This document shows positions 8,787 to 17,776 of a stretch of DNA of 49,307 nt, piece by piece. The number at the start of each line of letters is the position of its first letter. Positions within the stretch are counted from its first letter, which is position 1. The DNA comes from Acidobacteriota bacterium (GTDB taxonomy: Bacteria; Acidobacteriota; Thermoanaerobaculia; UBA5066), in assembly GCA_008363385.1 (NCBI GenBank), contig RHKY01000037.1, positions 1 to 49,307 of the forward strand. Direction: 5' to 3'. The translations under genes and the position numbers were made by a program. A model generated the notes under the pieces. That model was not told the origin of the DNA. It saw only the letters and a list, made by a program, of their open reading frames with translations, and did no database searches.

Positions 8787-8867
8787 CGCAGCTCCTCCGA
8801 CGAGTCGAGCGGGCTGAAAGAAGCGCCGTTGGCCGGGAACCTCCGGCCGCGAGCCCCTGCCGGGGGA

Positions 8868-8896
8868 ATCCTACCAGCGGGGGGCCGCCGCGTCTT
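8868..8896 (-). promoter_or_regulatory. weak promoter candidate before the subtilase/RiPP run
   Basis: On the minus strand TAGGAT (8873-8868) is a 4/6 match to a -10 box, with AAGACG 17 nt upstream as a poor -35. It would give a leader of about 75 nt before the subtilase ATG. The match is weak, and transcription could also read through from the SPFH genes, whose last stop is at 8914. Confidence 0.2.
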
Positions 8897-8913
8897 GGCG
8901 CCCTTCCGCCGCC

Positions 8914-9969
8914 CTACGGCTCCGGGACCGGGGTGGGCTCCGGGGCGGCCCGGGGCGCCGGCCGGGGGGCGGCGTGCGCCGCGCGGCCGACGAGGTAGTC
9001 GACCAGCTCGTTGACGTTCATCGTCGAGACGTTCGTCCCCGGGACGAGGAGGATCTTTTTCTGGGCGAGCTGCTTGGCGACCTGCATCTTGACGTAGGCG
9101 TCGCCGCCGAGCTTTCCGAGAGCCTCGGCCTCTTTCCGGATCCCCTCTGCCTCGGCCTGCGCCGTCGCCACGATCGCCTTGGCCTGGTTGATCTTCGTCT
9201 GGTAATAGCCGTCCGCCTCGTTGCGGATCCGGCCCGCGGCGCCGAGCGCGTCCTCCCGGCGCTGGTTCCAGACCGCGCGCTTGGCCTCCAGCTCGCTCTT
9301 CTTCTGGACCTCCATCGCCTTCTGCTGCTCGACGAGCTTCTGGCGGTCGGCCTCGGCCTGCTTCTGCGCGTTGATGGCCGCCTGGTAGTCGGGGTCGAAC
9401 CGGTGCTGCTGGACCTGGAGCATGTCGACCAGGATCCCGTGCGGGGCCAGCGCCCGGGCCAGGTGGTCCTTGGCGAGCTCCGCCGTCCTGTTCTTGATCG
9501 CGACCTGGTAGTACTCCTCGCTCGTGATCTCGTTGAAGATGTCGCGGACGACCGAGCGCGACACGGGCCTGACGACCCGCTCGCGGATCTCCTCGAGCGA
9601 GCCTCCCACGAACGAGACGATGTGGCCCGCCTTCTTCGGGTCGATCCGCCACATCACGTTCACGTCGATGTGGACGTTGTTCCCGTCCTTCGTCTTGAAC
9701 GTGACGTCGTCGGGGACGGGGCGGTCCCCCTCGTTCGGGTTGGCGTTCATCAGGAGGTTCTGCTGCGAGATCGGCAGCGTCGTCCAGGCGTTGACCACCG
9801 GGAGGAAGAAGTAGACGCCGCCCGGCTGGTAGATCTCCTGCGCGCCGCGCTTCTCGAAGATGCCGAACAGGTTCGTCCTGACGCCCACCTCGGTGGAGGA
9901 GGTGGCGCCGCAGCCGGCCGTGGCGAGGGCGGCGAGGACCAGGACGGCGACGAGGAGGGGGCGCTTCAC
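8914..9969 (-). CDS. SPFH/band-7 (prohibitin-like) lipoprotein
   Basis: The 351-residue protein begins with a lipoprotein signal peptide ending in TAGC (Cys20). An SPFH domain follows: VGVRTNLFGIFEKRGAQEIY, a strand set up to about residue 160, and the typical DVNVMWRIDP. From about 190 to 290 a charged coiled coil rich in Lys, Glu, Ala and Gln (KQAEADRQKLVEQQ) is present, then a Pro/Ala-rich tail. Band-7 proteins oligomerise into membrane-attached rings or cages and influence proteases and membrane domains. Being lipid-anchored rather than having a transmembrane helix is less usual. The start overlaps the stop of the neighbouring SPFH gene by 4 nt, so the two products are probably made together and may form a hetero-oligomer like HflK/HflC. 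Confidence 0.85.
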   Translation of the reverse strand: MKRPLLVAVLVLAALATAGCGATSSTEVGVRTNLFGIFEKRGAQEIYQPGGVYFFLPVVNAWTTLPISQQNLLMNANPNEGDRPVPDDVTFKTKDGNNVHIDVNVMWRIDPKKAGHIVSFVGGSLEEIRERVVRPVSRSVVRDIFNEITSEEYYQVAIKNRTAELAKDHLARALAPHGILVDMLQVQQHRFDPDYQAAINAQKQAEADRQKLVEQQKAMEVQKKSELEAKRAVWNQRREDALGAAGRIRNEADGYYQTKINQAKAIVATAQAEAEGIRKEAEALGKLGGDAYVKMQVAKQLAQKKILLVPGTNVSTMNVNELVDYLVGRAAHAAPRPAPRAAPEPTPVPEP

Positions 9970-11126
9970 CTCTTCACCCCCGCTCCGGACGGCGCGGGCG
10001 CGGGCCCGCTCCCGGGGTTGACGCCGATGACGGCCCAGGCGCTCCGGATGAAGGAGATGTACTGCTCGGGGGTCATCACGGCCCCCTCGATGTTCTCGAA
10101 CATCTTGGCCGTCTCGAGCGCGACGACGTACCGCCCGCCCGCGGAGGTCAGGGCGTCGGCCTTCAGGCGCTTGGCCTCCGCCTGGGCGACGTTGACCTCC
10201 TTGTCGGCCTTGGCGCGGGTCTGCGAGGAGTAGAGCTGCGCCTCGGCCTCGATCCGGGCGATCTGGGCCTGCACCTCCGACTCGGCGATCGTGATGGCCG
10301 CGTTCCCCTTCGACTCGATCTGCTGGAGCTTGGCCCGCTCCTCGTTGACGAGGCTCTCCTTGCGGTTCTTCTCCGTCAGCTGGACGGCGACCTTCTTGTC
10401 CTGGAGCGACTTCTCGTAGGCGGCGACGTACTCGTAGTTCCGGAGGAGGAGCTTCTCGACCTGGAAGCCGCGCTCCTTGAACCGCTCGGCGAGGAGCTTC
10501 TCGGCCTCGTCCACGGCGGCGATCCGCGCCTTCTCGTCGTAGAACTGCTCGGCGTTGATCTTCCCGAGCGTCGTCAGGACCCCGTTGCGGAAGGTGTTGA
10601 TGACGAACGAGTCGACGTAGAGGGATCCCCAGCCGAAGTCCCGGGCGATCCGGACCGGGTCGACGATCGAGTAGAGGAGCGTCACGTCGCAGACGACGGC
10701 GTACCCGTCGGAGGTCTGGACGTTGAGCGCCTCGACGGTCCGGTGGGTCTGCCGTCCGAGGACTTTGTCCCGGCGCTCGAAGTACCCCTCGACCTTCCCG
10801 CGCACCTCCGGGGAGCGCGCCTTGGCCAGCGAGGCCTCCCGGTCGAAGGACGCCTCGAGGACGTGGATCTCGCGGGGGAAGGTGTGCATCGTCACGCCGG
10901 GGCCGACGAAGTAGAGGCCCGGCGTGAAGGCCCGGTCCCGGATGCCGACCTTGAAGCCGAACTTGGCCTGCTCCACGCCGAGCTCGTTCGGGGAGACGCG
11001 CGCGGTGCAGCCGACGTAGAAGACCGCGAGCGCCATCGCGAGGAGGACCACGCGCACGACCGTCCGGCCGAGGGACGACTTGAGCTTCCCGAGCGCCTCG
11101 GTCGTGCCGGCGATTCTGACCATCAC
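9966..11126 (-). CDS. SPFH/band-7 membrane protein
   Basis: The 386-residue protein has a single N-terminal membrane helix (about 25-42, VVLLAMALAVFYVGC), then an SPFH domain starting at VSPNELGVEQAKFGFKVG, a strand-rich part to about 220 (SDGYAVVCDVTLLYSIVDP), and a long coiled coil (about 240-330). It resembles prohibitin/HflK-type proteins, with the SPFH domain outside the cytoplasm. The gene overlaps both neighbours by 4 nt: a two-helix membrane protein upstream and a lipid-anchored SPFH protein downstream. I expect the three products to act as one complex, with the specific task unknown. Confidence 0.85.
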   Translation of the reverse strand: MMVRIAGTTEALGKLKSSLGRTVVRVVLLAMALAVFYVGCTARVSPNELGVEQAKFGFKVGIRDRAFTPGLYFVGPGVTMHTFPREIHVLEASFDREASLAKARSPEVRGKVEGYFERRDKVLGRQTHRTVEALNVQTSDGYAVVCDVTLLYSIVDPVRIARDFGWGSLYVDSFVINTFRNGVLTTLGKINAEQFYDEKARIAAVDEAEKLLAERFKERGFQVEKLLLRNYEYVAAYEKSLQDKKVAVQLTEKNRKESLVNEERAKLQQIESKGNAAITIAESEVQAQIARIEAEAQLYSSQTRAKADKEVNVAQAEAKRLKADALTSAGGRYVVALETAKMFENIEGAVMTPEQYISFIRSAWAVIGVNPGSGPAPAPSGAGVKR

Positions 11127-11869
11127 GGATCTCCTTTCGCCGCCGCCGCGAGCGCGGCGGCGAGGCGGCGGCGGGCCTCCGCGGCCTCGGGGCTCTCCGG
11201 TTCGAGGGCGGCCTCGGAAGCCTCGCCGCGGTCCCGCTCGGCCTCGGCCTCGCCGCTCGTCAGGTAGGCGGTGTCGATGCGGCCGATCTCCCGGTCGGCG
11301 CGCGAGACGAGCTGGTTGAGCTCGCGCTCGTACCGGCGCATCGAGAGGTACTGCCTCAGGTTCGGGAAGAAGAGGCCGGCCACCGCGAACGGCAGGACGA
11401 CGTCCTTGGACCAGATCGGGATGAACGGCGCCCAGACGACGAAGCTGCCCGCGGCGATCCCGAGCCCCCCCCAGAAGAGCCGCTCGACGAGGTGCAGCGA
11501 GGCCGGCAGCACGTAGAAGTCGTTCCGCTCCCGCCGCGTGAAGGGCGCCGAGACCCGGACGTAGGCCGGGACGAGCACCTTCCGGACGAGCTCGTCCACC
11601 TTCCGGACGTACTCCTCGCGCGCGGCGGGGGTCAGGTGCGGCTCCTCCCGCCGTACGGCGTCGCGCAGCCGTGGGAGCTCCTTCTCGTACAGGTCGAGGA
11701 AGAACGTCTCGACGGGGCCGGGCGCCCCGCCCAGCGCCTCGTCCTTCAGCCCTTGCCGGCAGTTCTCGAACTTCTGCAGGAGCGAGTCGACGAACCCGTC
11801 CAGCGTCGGGACGGCCGGGGCGGATCCCCTCGCCAGGAGGCTCAGGATCCGCCCGACGGTGGGGTTCAT
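11123..11869 (-). CDS. membrane protein of unknown function, partner of the SPFH pair
   Basis: The 248-residue protein has a soluble, helix-rich N-terminal half with many charged residues (about 1-125), two hydrophobic segments (about 133-150 and 155-170, GIAAGSFVVWAPFIPIW and DVVLPFAVAGLFFPNL), and a Glu/Ala-rich helical tail. I recognise no family. It overlaps the first SPFH gene by 4 nt. A perfect TATAAT box (11884-11879) lies 9 nt before the ATG and no Shine-Dalgarno is seen, so the mRNA may be leaderless or nearly so, and this would be the first gene of the three-gene unit. Confidence 0.7.
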   Translation of the reverse strand: MNPTVGRILSLLARGSAPAVPTLDGFVDSLLQKFENCRQGLKDEALGGAPGPVETFFLDLYEKELPRLRDAVRREEPHLTPAAREEYVRKVDELVRKVLVPAYVRVSAPFTRRERNDFYVLPASLHLVERLFWGGLGIAAGSFVVWAPFIPIWSKDVVLPFAVAGLFFPNLRQYLSMRRYERELNQLVSRADREIGRIDTAYLTSGEAEAERDRGEASEAALEPESPEAAEARRRLAAALAAAAKGDP

Positions 11870-11878
11870 GCCGTGGCG

Positions 11879-11884
11879 ATTATA
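11879..11884 (-). promoter_or_regulatory. -10 element of the SPFH operon
   Basis: A perfect TATAAT on the minus strand overlaps the TAA stop of the upstream M16 gene and ends 9 nt before the ATG at 11869. No good -35 hexamer is present at 16-18 nt. In such GC-rich surroundings the exact match is notable, although the overlap with the stop codon gives part of it by chance. Confidence 0.45.
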
Positions 11885-13241
11885 GGGACGGCGCGTCCTC
11901 GGCCGTCCCGAACGGGGCGAGCTCCTCGCGCAGGAGGCGCCCGTCCCCGACCGCCACGACGAGCGCGCGCGCCGAGGCGAGCCACCGGCGGCTCGCCGAG
12001 CGGACCGCGACCGCCCCGATCCGCGGGAGGGCCCGCGCGTAAGCCGTCAGCTCCTCGGGCTCCATCCCGTGCAGCCAGAGGTCCGACAGCTCGGCCGAGA
12101 GGCCCCGGAGCGTCTCCAGACGGAGCGTCGCCAGGCCCAGGTCCCGCCGCCGGGCCCGGTCCAGCTCCTCCTCGGAGGCGTCCGTGGCACCCATCCGGTC
12201 CATCTCGTAGAAGACCTCGTTCAGGGCCGCGGCGACGACCTCGTTCCTCACCGCCAGGCTCGTCCGGACGACGCCGCGCGCGGGGAGCCACGACGAGACG
12301 GCGTGGGGCGAGTACGTGTAGCCCTTCTCGGACCTGAGGTTGGCCACGAGGCGCGACGTGAAGGCGCCCCCGTAGGCCGTCATCGCCAGCGCGAGCGGGA
12401 AGGCCTCCGGGTCCGACCGCGACACGCCGAGGCGGCCGACGACGAGGACCGCCTGCACGGACCCGGGGCGGTCGACGACGAGGATCCGGCGGAACCCCGG
12501 CGTCTCCCGGGCCTCCGCGACGGCGGGCGGCGGGGAGCCCGACGGGCGCCACTCGGAGAGCCGCCGCTCCACGCGCGTCAGGAGGAAGTCCGGGTCGACG
12601 TCGCCGGCCACGACGAGGAGCGTCCGCTCCGGCCGGAGGAGAGAGCGCGCGTCGACGTGGAGCGACTCCGGCGTGACCCCCTCGATCGTGCCCCGTTCGG
12701 GGGCGACGACGGAGTAGGGGTGAAGGCCGTAGACGGCGCGGGCGAAGGCCCGGGAGGCGAGGAACTCGGGGTCCGTCTCTTCGGTCGCCAGCTCCTCGAG
12801 CGCGAGGGCCCGAACGCGGGCCACCCCGTCGGGCGGGAGCGACGGGGCGCTGAGGGCCTCGGCGAGCGAGTCGACGACGATCCGGACCTTGGCCGCGGGC
12901 CCCTGGGCCTCGAGGACGATCGCCTCGGGCCCGGCCGCGGTCGCCAGCTCGGCACCGGCCCCCTGGAGGATCGCCGCCAGCTCCCGGCCCGAGTGCGACC
13001 GGGTCCCCTCCTTCAGGGCGGCGGCCAGGAGGTCCGCCGTGCCGGGCCGCCCGGCGGGGTCCGCGGCGCGGCCGCCGCGAGCCACGAGCCGGACCGAGGC
13101 CAGCGGGAGGCCGGGACGGCGGACGACCCAGACCGTCAGGCCGTTCGGAAGGACGGAGCGGGCGACGGACGGCGAGAGGAGGCGCCGCGCGGGCCCGAGC
13201 GGGGGAAGCCCCGCCGGAGGCGGGAGCGCGGGCGGCTTCAC
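11880..13241 (-). CDS. M16 (pitrilysin) family protein without zinc site
   Basis: The 453-residue protein has the two-lobed M16 layout, including the substrate-binding R/Y motif near LRSEKGYTYS in the second lobe. At the position of the zinc motif HxxEH it reads GTADLLAAALKEGT, so both His and the Glu are missing and it should not cleave peptides by itself. It overlaps the active M16 gene upstream by 4 nt (GTGA; GTG start at 13241). Pairs of one active and one inactive M16 subunit are known to form heterodimeric peptidases, which is the likely arrangement here. I saw no signal peptide. Confidence 0.85.
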   Translation of the reverse strand: MKPPALPPPAGLPPLGPARRLLSPSVARSVLPNGLTVWVVRRPGLPLASVRLVARGGRAADPAGRPGTADLLAAALKEGTRSHSGRELAAILQGAGAELATAAGPEAIVLEAQGPAAKVRIVVDSLAEALSAPSLPPDGVARVRALALEELATEETDPEFLASRAFARAVYGLHPYSVVAPERGTIEGVTPESLHVDARSLLRPERTLLVVAGDVDPDFLLTRVERRLSEWRPSGSPPPAVAEARETPGFRRILVVDRPGSVQAVLVVGRLGVSRSDPEAFPLALAMTAYGGAFTSRLVANLRSEKGYTYSPHAVSSWLPARGVVRTSLAVRNEVVAAALNEVFYEMDRMGATDASEEELDRARRRDLGLATLRLETLRGLSAELSDLWLHGMEPEELTAYARALPRIGAVAVRSASRRWLASARALVVAVGDGRLLREELAPFGTAEDAPSL

Positions 13242-14551
13242 GTCCGGGGCCTCCTCCTCCGCTCCGGCGGCTGCTTCACCACGACGGCGCGCTGCTCGGC
13301 CCGGAGCCAGCCCGTGGCGGCGCGGGCGAGGTCCTCGCCGGTGACGCCCTCCACGCGCGACGGGAAGGCGTCGACGGCGTCGGGGACCCCGTCGAAGGCG
13401 GTGGCCTGGGCGACCTCGAGAGCGCGCTCCGGGCGCGACTCCAGCGCGGAGAGGTAGCCCGAGACGACCTTGGTCCGCGCTCGGGCGAGCTCGGGCTCGG
13501 GCACGCCCTCCTGCGCGACACGGCGCAACTCGTCCTCGAGCGCCGAGAGGACGTCCTCGTGCGGGACGCCGCGCCGGTAGGAGAGCTTCGTCAGGAAGAG
13601 CGTCGTCCCGTCGTACCAGAGCCCCCCCTGGAAGGGGTTCATCCCCCCCTCGACGGCCGTGGCGAGCTCCCGCCCTTCGACCAGGCCGGCGTGCAGCCGC
13701 CCGGCGCGGCCGTCGTGGAGGAGCTCGCCCAGGACGAGGAGCGGCCAGGCGTCCCGGTGGTCACGCGGGGGGGTCCGCCAGCCGGCCGCCAGGGCCGGCG
13801 TCTCGGCCAGCGGCGCCTCCCGGACGACGAGCGCCGCCTCGGTCCGCCGCCGCTCGAGGAGGTCGGGCCGGGGCGGGAGCGTCCCGGACGGGATCGCGCC
13901 GAAGAGCTCCTCGGCCCTCCGGAAGAGCTCGTCGGGATCCACGTCCCCGGCCAGGCAGAGGACCGCGTTGTTCGGGACGTAGTGGGCCGCGAAGAAGGCC
14001 CTCACGTCGTGGAGCGTCGCGGCGTCGAGGTCCGTGAAGTCGCCGTAGGCGTCGTGGGCGCTCTCCCACTTCTCGAAGAGGAGTCCCGGCAGCTCCTGGA
14101 GCTCGAAGAGGCCGTACGGGTCGTTGCGGACGTTGGCGAGGATCTCCTCCTTGACGACGTCGCGCTGCGTGGCGAGCGTCTCCTCTCGGAAGTCCAGGTC
14201 CGTCATCCGGTCCGCCTCCAGCCAGAGGAGGCGGTCGAGGGCCTCCGACGGCGCGGTCGAGACGTAGACCGTCACGTCGGGGCGCGTCTGCCCGTTGTTC
14301 TGGCCCCCCGAGCCCTCGCAGATCCGGTCGAAGAGGCCGCGCGGGGCGTTCGGCGTCCCTTCGAACATCAGGTGCTCGAAGAGGTGGGCGAAACCGGCGC
14401 GCCCCCGCTCCTCGTGCCGGGACCCGACCCGGTAGAGGACCGTCAGCCCGACGACGGGCAGCGACGGGTCGGGCGCGGCGACGACCGTGAGGCCGTTGCC
14501 GAGCACGCGGCTCTCGAGCCGAAGCCCGAGCGACGCTCCGGAGCCGTTCAC
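13238..14551 (-). CDS. M16 family zinc peptidase, catalytic subunit
   Basis: The 437-residue protein carries HLFEH at 56-60, the inverted zinc motif HxxEH of the pitrilysin family, with a third ligand likely at the EEI of DVVKEEI about 75 residues on. The surrounding FAHLFEHLMFEGT is a textbook M16B sequence, and NNGQTRPDVTVY resembles the following strand. I chose the GTG at 14551, 17 nt after the acyl-CoA dehydrogenase stop, since the protein then begins at the usual place before LESRVLGNGLTVV; a longer reading would overlap the dehydrogenase gene. Without a signal peptide it may act in the cytoplasm, though an unrecognised secretion signal cannot be excluded. Confidence 0.88.
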   Translation of the reverse strand: MNGSGASLGLRLESRVLGNGLTVVAAPDPSLPVVGLTVLYRVGSRHEERGRAGFAHLFEHLMFEGTPNAPRGLFDRICEGSGGQNNGQTRPDVTVYVSTAPSEALDRLLWLEADRMTDLDFREETLATQRDVVKEEILANVRNDPYGLFELQELPGLLFEKWESAHDAYGDFTDLDAATLHDVRAFFAAHYVPNNAVLCLAGDVDPDELFRRAEELFGAIPSGTLPPRPDLLERRRTEAALVVREAPLAETPALAAGWRTPPRDHRDAWPLLVLGELLHDGRAGRLHAGLVEGRELATAVEGGMNPFQGGLWYDGTTLFLTKLSYRRGVPHEDVLSALEDELRRVAQEGVPEPELARARTKVVSGYLSALESRPERALEVAQATAFDGVPDAVDAFPSRVEGVTGEDLARAATGWLRAEQRAVVVKQPPERRRRPRT

Positions 14552-14568
14552 GCCACCGCCCCCGCCGG

Positions 14569-15756
14569 TCAGCCGCGCAGGAGCTGGCGCGCGATGACCA
14601 TCCGCTGGATCTCCGAGGTCCCCTCCCCGATCGTGCAGAGCTTCACGTCCCGGTAGAACTTCTCCGCGCGGAAGTCCTTCGTGAAGCCGTAGCCGCCGTG
14701 GATCTGGACCGCCAGGTTGGCCACGCGGACGGCCACCTCGCCGGTGTAGAGCTTGGCCATCGACGACTCCTTGGTCGTCTTCATCCCGCGGTCCTTCATC
14801 CACGCCGCCCGCCACGTCAGGAGGCGCGCGGCGTCGATCTCGGTGGCCATGTCGGCCAGGTAGTTCTGGATCGACTGGAACTCGGAGATCGGCTGGCCGA
14901 ACTGCTCGCGCTGCCGGGAGTAGGAGAGCGCGGCCTCGAAGGCGCCCTGCGCCATCCCGAGGCCCAGCGCGGCGATCGAGATCCTCCCGCCGTCGAGCAC
15001 CTGCATCGCCTGCCGGAAGCCGGCTCCCGGCTGGCCGATCAGCGCGTCCTTCGGGACCCGGCACCCCTCCATCACGAGCGTGGCCGTGTCCGAGGCGCGC
15101 AGCCCCAGCTTGTTCTCCTTCTTCCCCGCCCGGATCCCGTCCTGGTGGAGGTCCACGACGAAGGCCGAGATGCCGTGCGTGCCGGCCGTCCTGTCGGTCA
15201 CCGCGAGGATGACCGCCACGTCGCCGACCGAGCCGTGCGTGATGAAGTTCTTCGAGCCCTCGAGGACCCACTCGTCCCCGTCGAGGACGGCGGTCGTGCG
15301 CGTCCCCTTCGCGTCGCTCCCGGCCCCCGCCTCCGTGAGCCCCCAGGCGCCGATCAGCTTCCCCTGGGCGAGCGGGACGACCCAGCGGCGCCGCTGCTCC
15401 TCGCTGCCGAAGAGGTAGAGGTGGTTCGTGCAGAGGCTGTTGTGCGCGGCGACCGAGATCCCGACCGAGCCGTCCACGCGGGAGAGCTCCTCGACGATCG
15501 TCACGTAGTCGACGTACGAGAGCCCCGCCCCGCCGTACTCGGGCGGGATGATGGCCCCGAGGAAGCCGAGCTCCCCCAGCCGGGACATCACCTCGTGCGG
15601 GAACGTCTGCGCCTCGTCCCACTCCATGACGCGGGGGGCGATCTCGCTCTCGGCGAACTCGCGGACCATCTTGCGGATCGCGAGCTGCTCGTCGGTCATC
15701 TGGAAGGAGACGCCTCCGGCGTTCTCCGTGGCGGGGGCTTCGGTCAGGGTGGCCAT
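14569..15756 (-). CDS. acyl-CoA dehydrogenase (short/medium-chain type)
   Basis: The 395-residue FAD enzyme has the N-terminal helical domain, the middle beta domain ([14 protein letters not shown], signature 1 of the family) and the C-terminal helical domain with signature 2 ([19 protein letters not shown]). The catalytic base is expected as the Glu of [10 protein letters not shown] near residue 376. It catalyses the first oxidation of a short or medium acyl-CoA, or of a branched-chain acyl-CoA such as isovaleryl-CoA, passing electrons to ETF. The exact chain length cannot be told. An unusual partner is the M16 pair encoded just downstream; no other beta-oxidation gene is in view. Confidence 0.93.
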   Translation of the reverse strand: MATLTEAPATENAGGVSFQMTDEQLAIRKMVREFAESEIAPRVMEWDEAQTFPHEVMSRLGELGFLGAIIPPEYGGAGLSYVDYVTIVEELSRVDGSVGISVAAHNSLCTNHLYLFGSEEQRRRWVVPLAQGKLIGAWGLTEAGAGSDAKGTRTTAVLDGDEWVLEGSKNFITHGSVGDVAVILAVTDRTAGTHGISAFVVDLHQDGIRAGKKENKLGLRASDTATLVMEGCRVPKDALIGQPGAGFRQAMQVLDGGRISIAALGLGMAQGAFEAALSYSRQREQFGQPISEFQSIQNYLADMATEIDAARLLTWRAAWMKDRGMKTTKESSMAKLYTGEVAVRVANLAVQIHGGYGFTKDFRAEKFYRDVKLCTIGEGTSEIQRMVIARQLLRG

Positions 15757-15788
15757 CTTCGGCTCCGGGGCGCGTGTCGCGCGTGGGT

Positions 15789-15810
15789 CGGCGGGGATGA
15801 TAGCCCGCCC
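15789..15810 (-). promoter_or_regulatory. TATCAT -10 element inside a GC-rich inverted repeat, before the acyl-CoA dehydrogenase
   Basis: On the minus strand TATCAT (15802-15797, 5/6 to the -10 consensus) is flanked by GGGCGGG and CCCCGCC, an inverted repeat. It lies about 40 nt before the dehydrogenase ATG at 15756. The same layout occurs before the methyltransferase gene at 39691-39710, so a shared operator or simply a common promoter design is possible. Confidence 0.4.
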
Positions 15811-15826
15811 CCGCTCGGGCGCGGGG

Positions 15827-17776
15827 TCAGCGCGCGGGGGGAGCGGGGGGCGGCGCGGGAGGCGCCGGCACGGGGCCGACGCTCGTGCCGGGGTAGTAGT
15901 GGGCGAGGATCTCGCGGTAGCCCTTCCCCGCGAGCGCCATCCCGAACGCCCCGTTCTGGCACAGCCCGACGCCGTGCCCCCAGCCGCGCCCGTAGAAGGT
16001 GAAGATCGGGCCCGCCTCCTCCGAGCGGCCCCGGACGACCGAGAAGAGGCTCTCGGGGATGCCGAGGGCGAAGCGGATCTCCAGGCCCGAGAGCGTGAAC
16101 GTCCCGCCGTCCGTCGTCACCCGCGCCACCCGCGCCCTGCCGGAGCGCGCCCTCTCGAGCACCTCGACGGCGGTCACGGTCGTCCCCCTTCGCGAGGCGT
16201 CCCTCTCCTTCAGCCGGGACATCAGCTCGGCGCCGGTGGCCCGCCGGGTCCAGTGGCTCCAGGAGGACTCGCGGTCGTAGAGGCCGGCCGCGGCGGGCAC
16301 GGGCGCCGCGAGGCCCCCGAGGCGCTCCGAGAAGAGGAACGCCCGGACGCGGTCGCCGGGACGGACCTCGAGGCGGGAAACGGCCGTCCAGGCGTCGCCC
16401 GACCCCGCGTAGAGCGCGAGGGCCGCGGGGAGGTCCAGCTCCCTCCGGCCCCTGGCCGTCTTCAGGACGACCTTCCCCGGCTCGAGCGCCGCGAGGCGGC
16501 CCTCGACCTCCTCGGCGTCGCCCGTCCGGGCCAGGACCGCGGCCCAGAGCCCGGCGGCCTCCTCGGGCTGGAAGACCCGCGCAACCGGCAGCGCCGTCCC
16601 CCCGCCGAGCTGGAAGCGGAGCGCGACCGCGTAGGCGGCCCGGGCCTCCTCGGGCCAGCCCTCGGGCGCGAGCCGGCGCTCCGTCTCCTCGGTCAGGAGG
16701 GAGAGGTCGCCCCACTCCGCCGCCCGCGCCAGGTCCGCGTAGACGGCCGGGGGCTGGAGCGTCCTCGGCCCGCCCCCCTTCGGAAGCCCGAGGCCCTCGC
16801 GGAGGAGGTTGCGGGCGGCGACGAGGTCCGCGTAGGCCCGGCCCGTCCGTGCGGCCGCGGCGAGGAGCGCCCGTCCCCGGACGCCGAGGAGCGACGTCGG
16901 GCGCTTCTCCGGCGGGAGCGTGGTCGAGAGCTCGTCCGGCGTCTCCCCGGCGCACGGGACCGACGCCAGGTACGGGTGCTCCTTCGAGGCGTACGTCGTG
17001 AAGACGTCCGGCGACGCCTCCGTCCTCCCTCCGCAGGTGGAGGTGAAGAGGGTGTCGGCGATGCGCCCGTCGAAGAGGAGCACCTCCCCCGCCGTCTCCT
17101 CGACCGCCTGGGACGAGAGCGGGCTCTCCACGCCGATCCCGGAGTAGACCTGGCAACGCGGCGTGGCGCAGAGGTCGAACCCCTCGGCCTCCGACTCCCC
17201 GCGGTGCCTCTCGGCGTAGGAGCGCGCCGCGATGGCCTGCGCCTTCAGCGCCTCCGGCTCGTCGTAGACCTTCGGGCCCATCTCGGCAGGGACGACCCCC
17301 TTCAGGTAGTCCTCCACGCCGACGCGGTTGACGACCGTCAGGGTGCCGCGCCCGTTGACGAGGAGGGCGAGCGTCCCCCGGTACGGGGCGCCCGCGAGGA
17401 CGACCGGCGCCCCCGCGGCTCCCGCGACCTCCACCGGTGGCGGCAGGCTCCGCTTTCCCCTCTCGTCCGAGAGGACGACGGTCCCGTCCGACGCCGTGAA
17501 CGTCGCGGGCAGTCGCTGGCGCTCGACTCGGCCGCCCGCGCGCAGCAGCCAGTCCCCCCACGGCAGCTCGTAGGAGGCGGCGTTCGAGGCCAGGCCCACG
17601 CGCAGGAGCGGCTCGGGGACGACCGGGAAGGCGGGGAGCGGTGCCGGCGCGGCGGTCGGGGCCGGCGTCGGCGCGGCGGGAGGCGGGAGGGTCGCCGGGA
17701 CGACGGGCTCGGGCCTCGGCGCGCACCCGGCGAGGGCCAGGGCGCCGGCGAGGGCGACGACGCGGCGCCTCGTCAT
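15827..17776 (-). CDS. SpoIID/LytB-domain lipoprotein with a central insertion
   Basis: The 649-residue protein starts at ATG 17776 with a lipoprotein signal ending at Cys18 (LALAGC), then a Pro/Ala linker. The SpoIID domain begins near [15 protein letters not shown], whose Glu corresponds to the catalytic Glu of peptidoglycan lytic transglycosylases, and continues with [14 protein letters not shown]. Its conserved ending ([19 protein letters not shown] and HYYPGT) appears only at the C-terminus, so roughly 230 residues are inserted between. It is expected to cut glycan strands stripped of stem peptides at the outer face of the cytoplasmic or outer membrane. It overlaps the upstream aminotransferase gene by ATGA. 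Sporulation is not implied. Confidence 0.85.
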   Translation of the reverse strand: MTRRRVVALAGALALAGCAPRPEPVVPATLPPPAAPTPAPTAAPAPLPAFPVVPEPLLRVGLASNAASYELPWGDWLLRAGGRVERQRLPATFTASDGTVVLSDERGKRSLPPPVEVAGAAGAPVVLAGAPYRGTLALLVNGRGTLTVVNRVGVEDYLKGVVPAEMGPKVYDEPEALKAQAIAARSYAERHRGESEAEGFDLCATPRCQVYSGIGVESPLSSQAVEETAGEVLLFDGRIADTLFTSTCGGRTEASPDVFTTYASKEHPYLASVPCAGETPDELSTTLPPEKRPTSLLGVRGRALLAAAARTGRAYADLVAARNLLREGLGLPKGGGPRTLQPPAVYADLARAAEWGDLSLLTEETERRLAPEGWPEEARAAYAVALRFQLGGGTALPVARVFQPEEAAGLWAAVLARTGDAEEVEGRLAALEPGKVVLKTARGRRELDLPAALALYAGSGDAWTAVSRLEVRPGDRVRAFLFSERLGGLAAPVPAAAGLYDRESSWSHWTRRATGAELMSRLKERDASRRGTTVTAVEVLERARSGRARVARVTTDGGTFTLSGLEIRFALGIPESLFSVVRGRSEEAGPIFTFYGRGWGHGVGLCQNGAFGMALAGKGYREILAHYYPGTSVGPVPAPPAPPPAPPAR

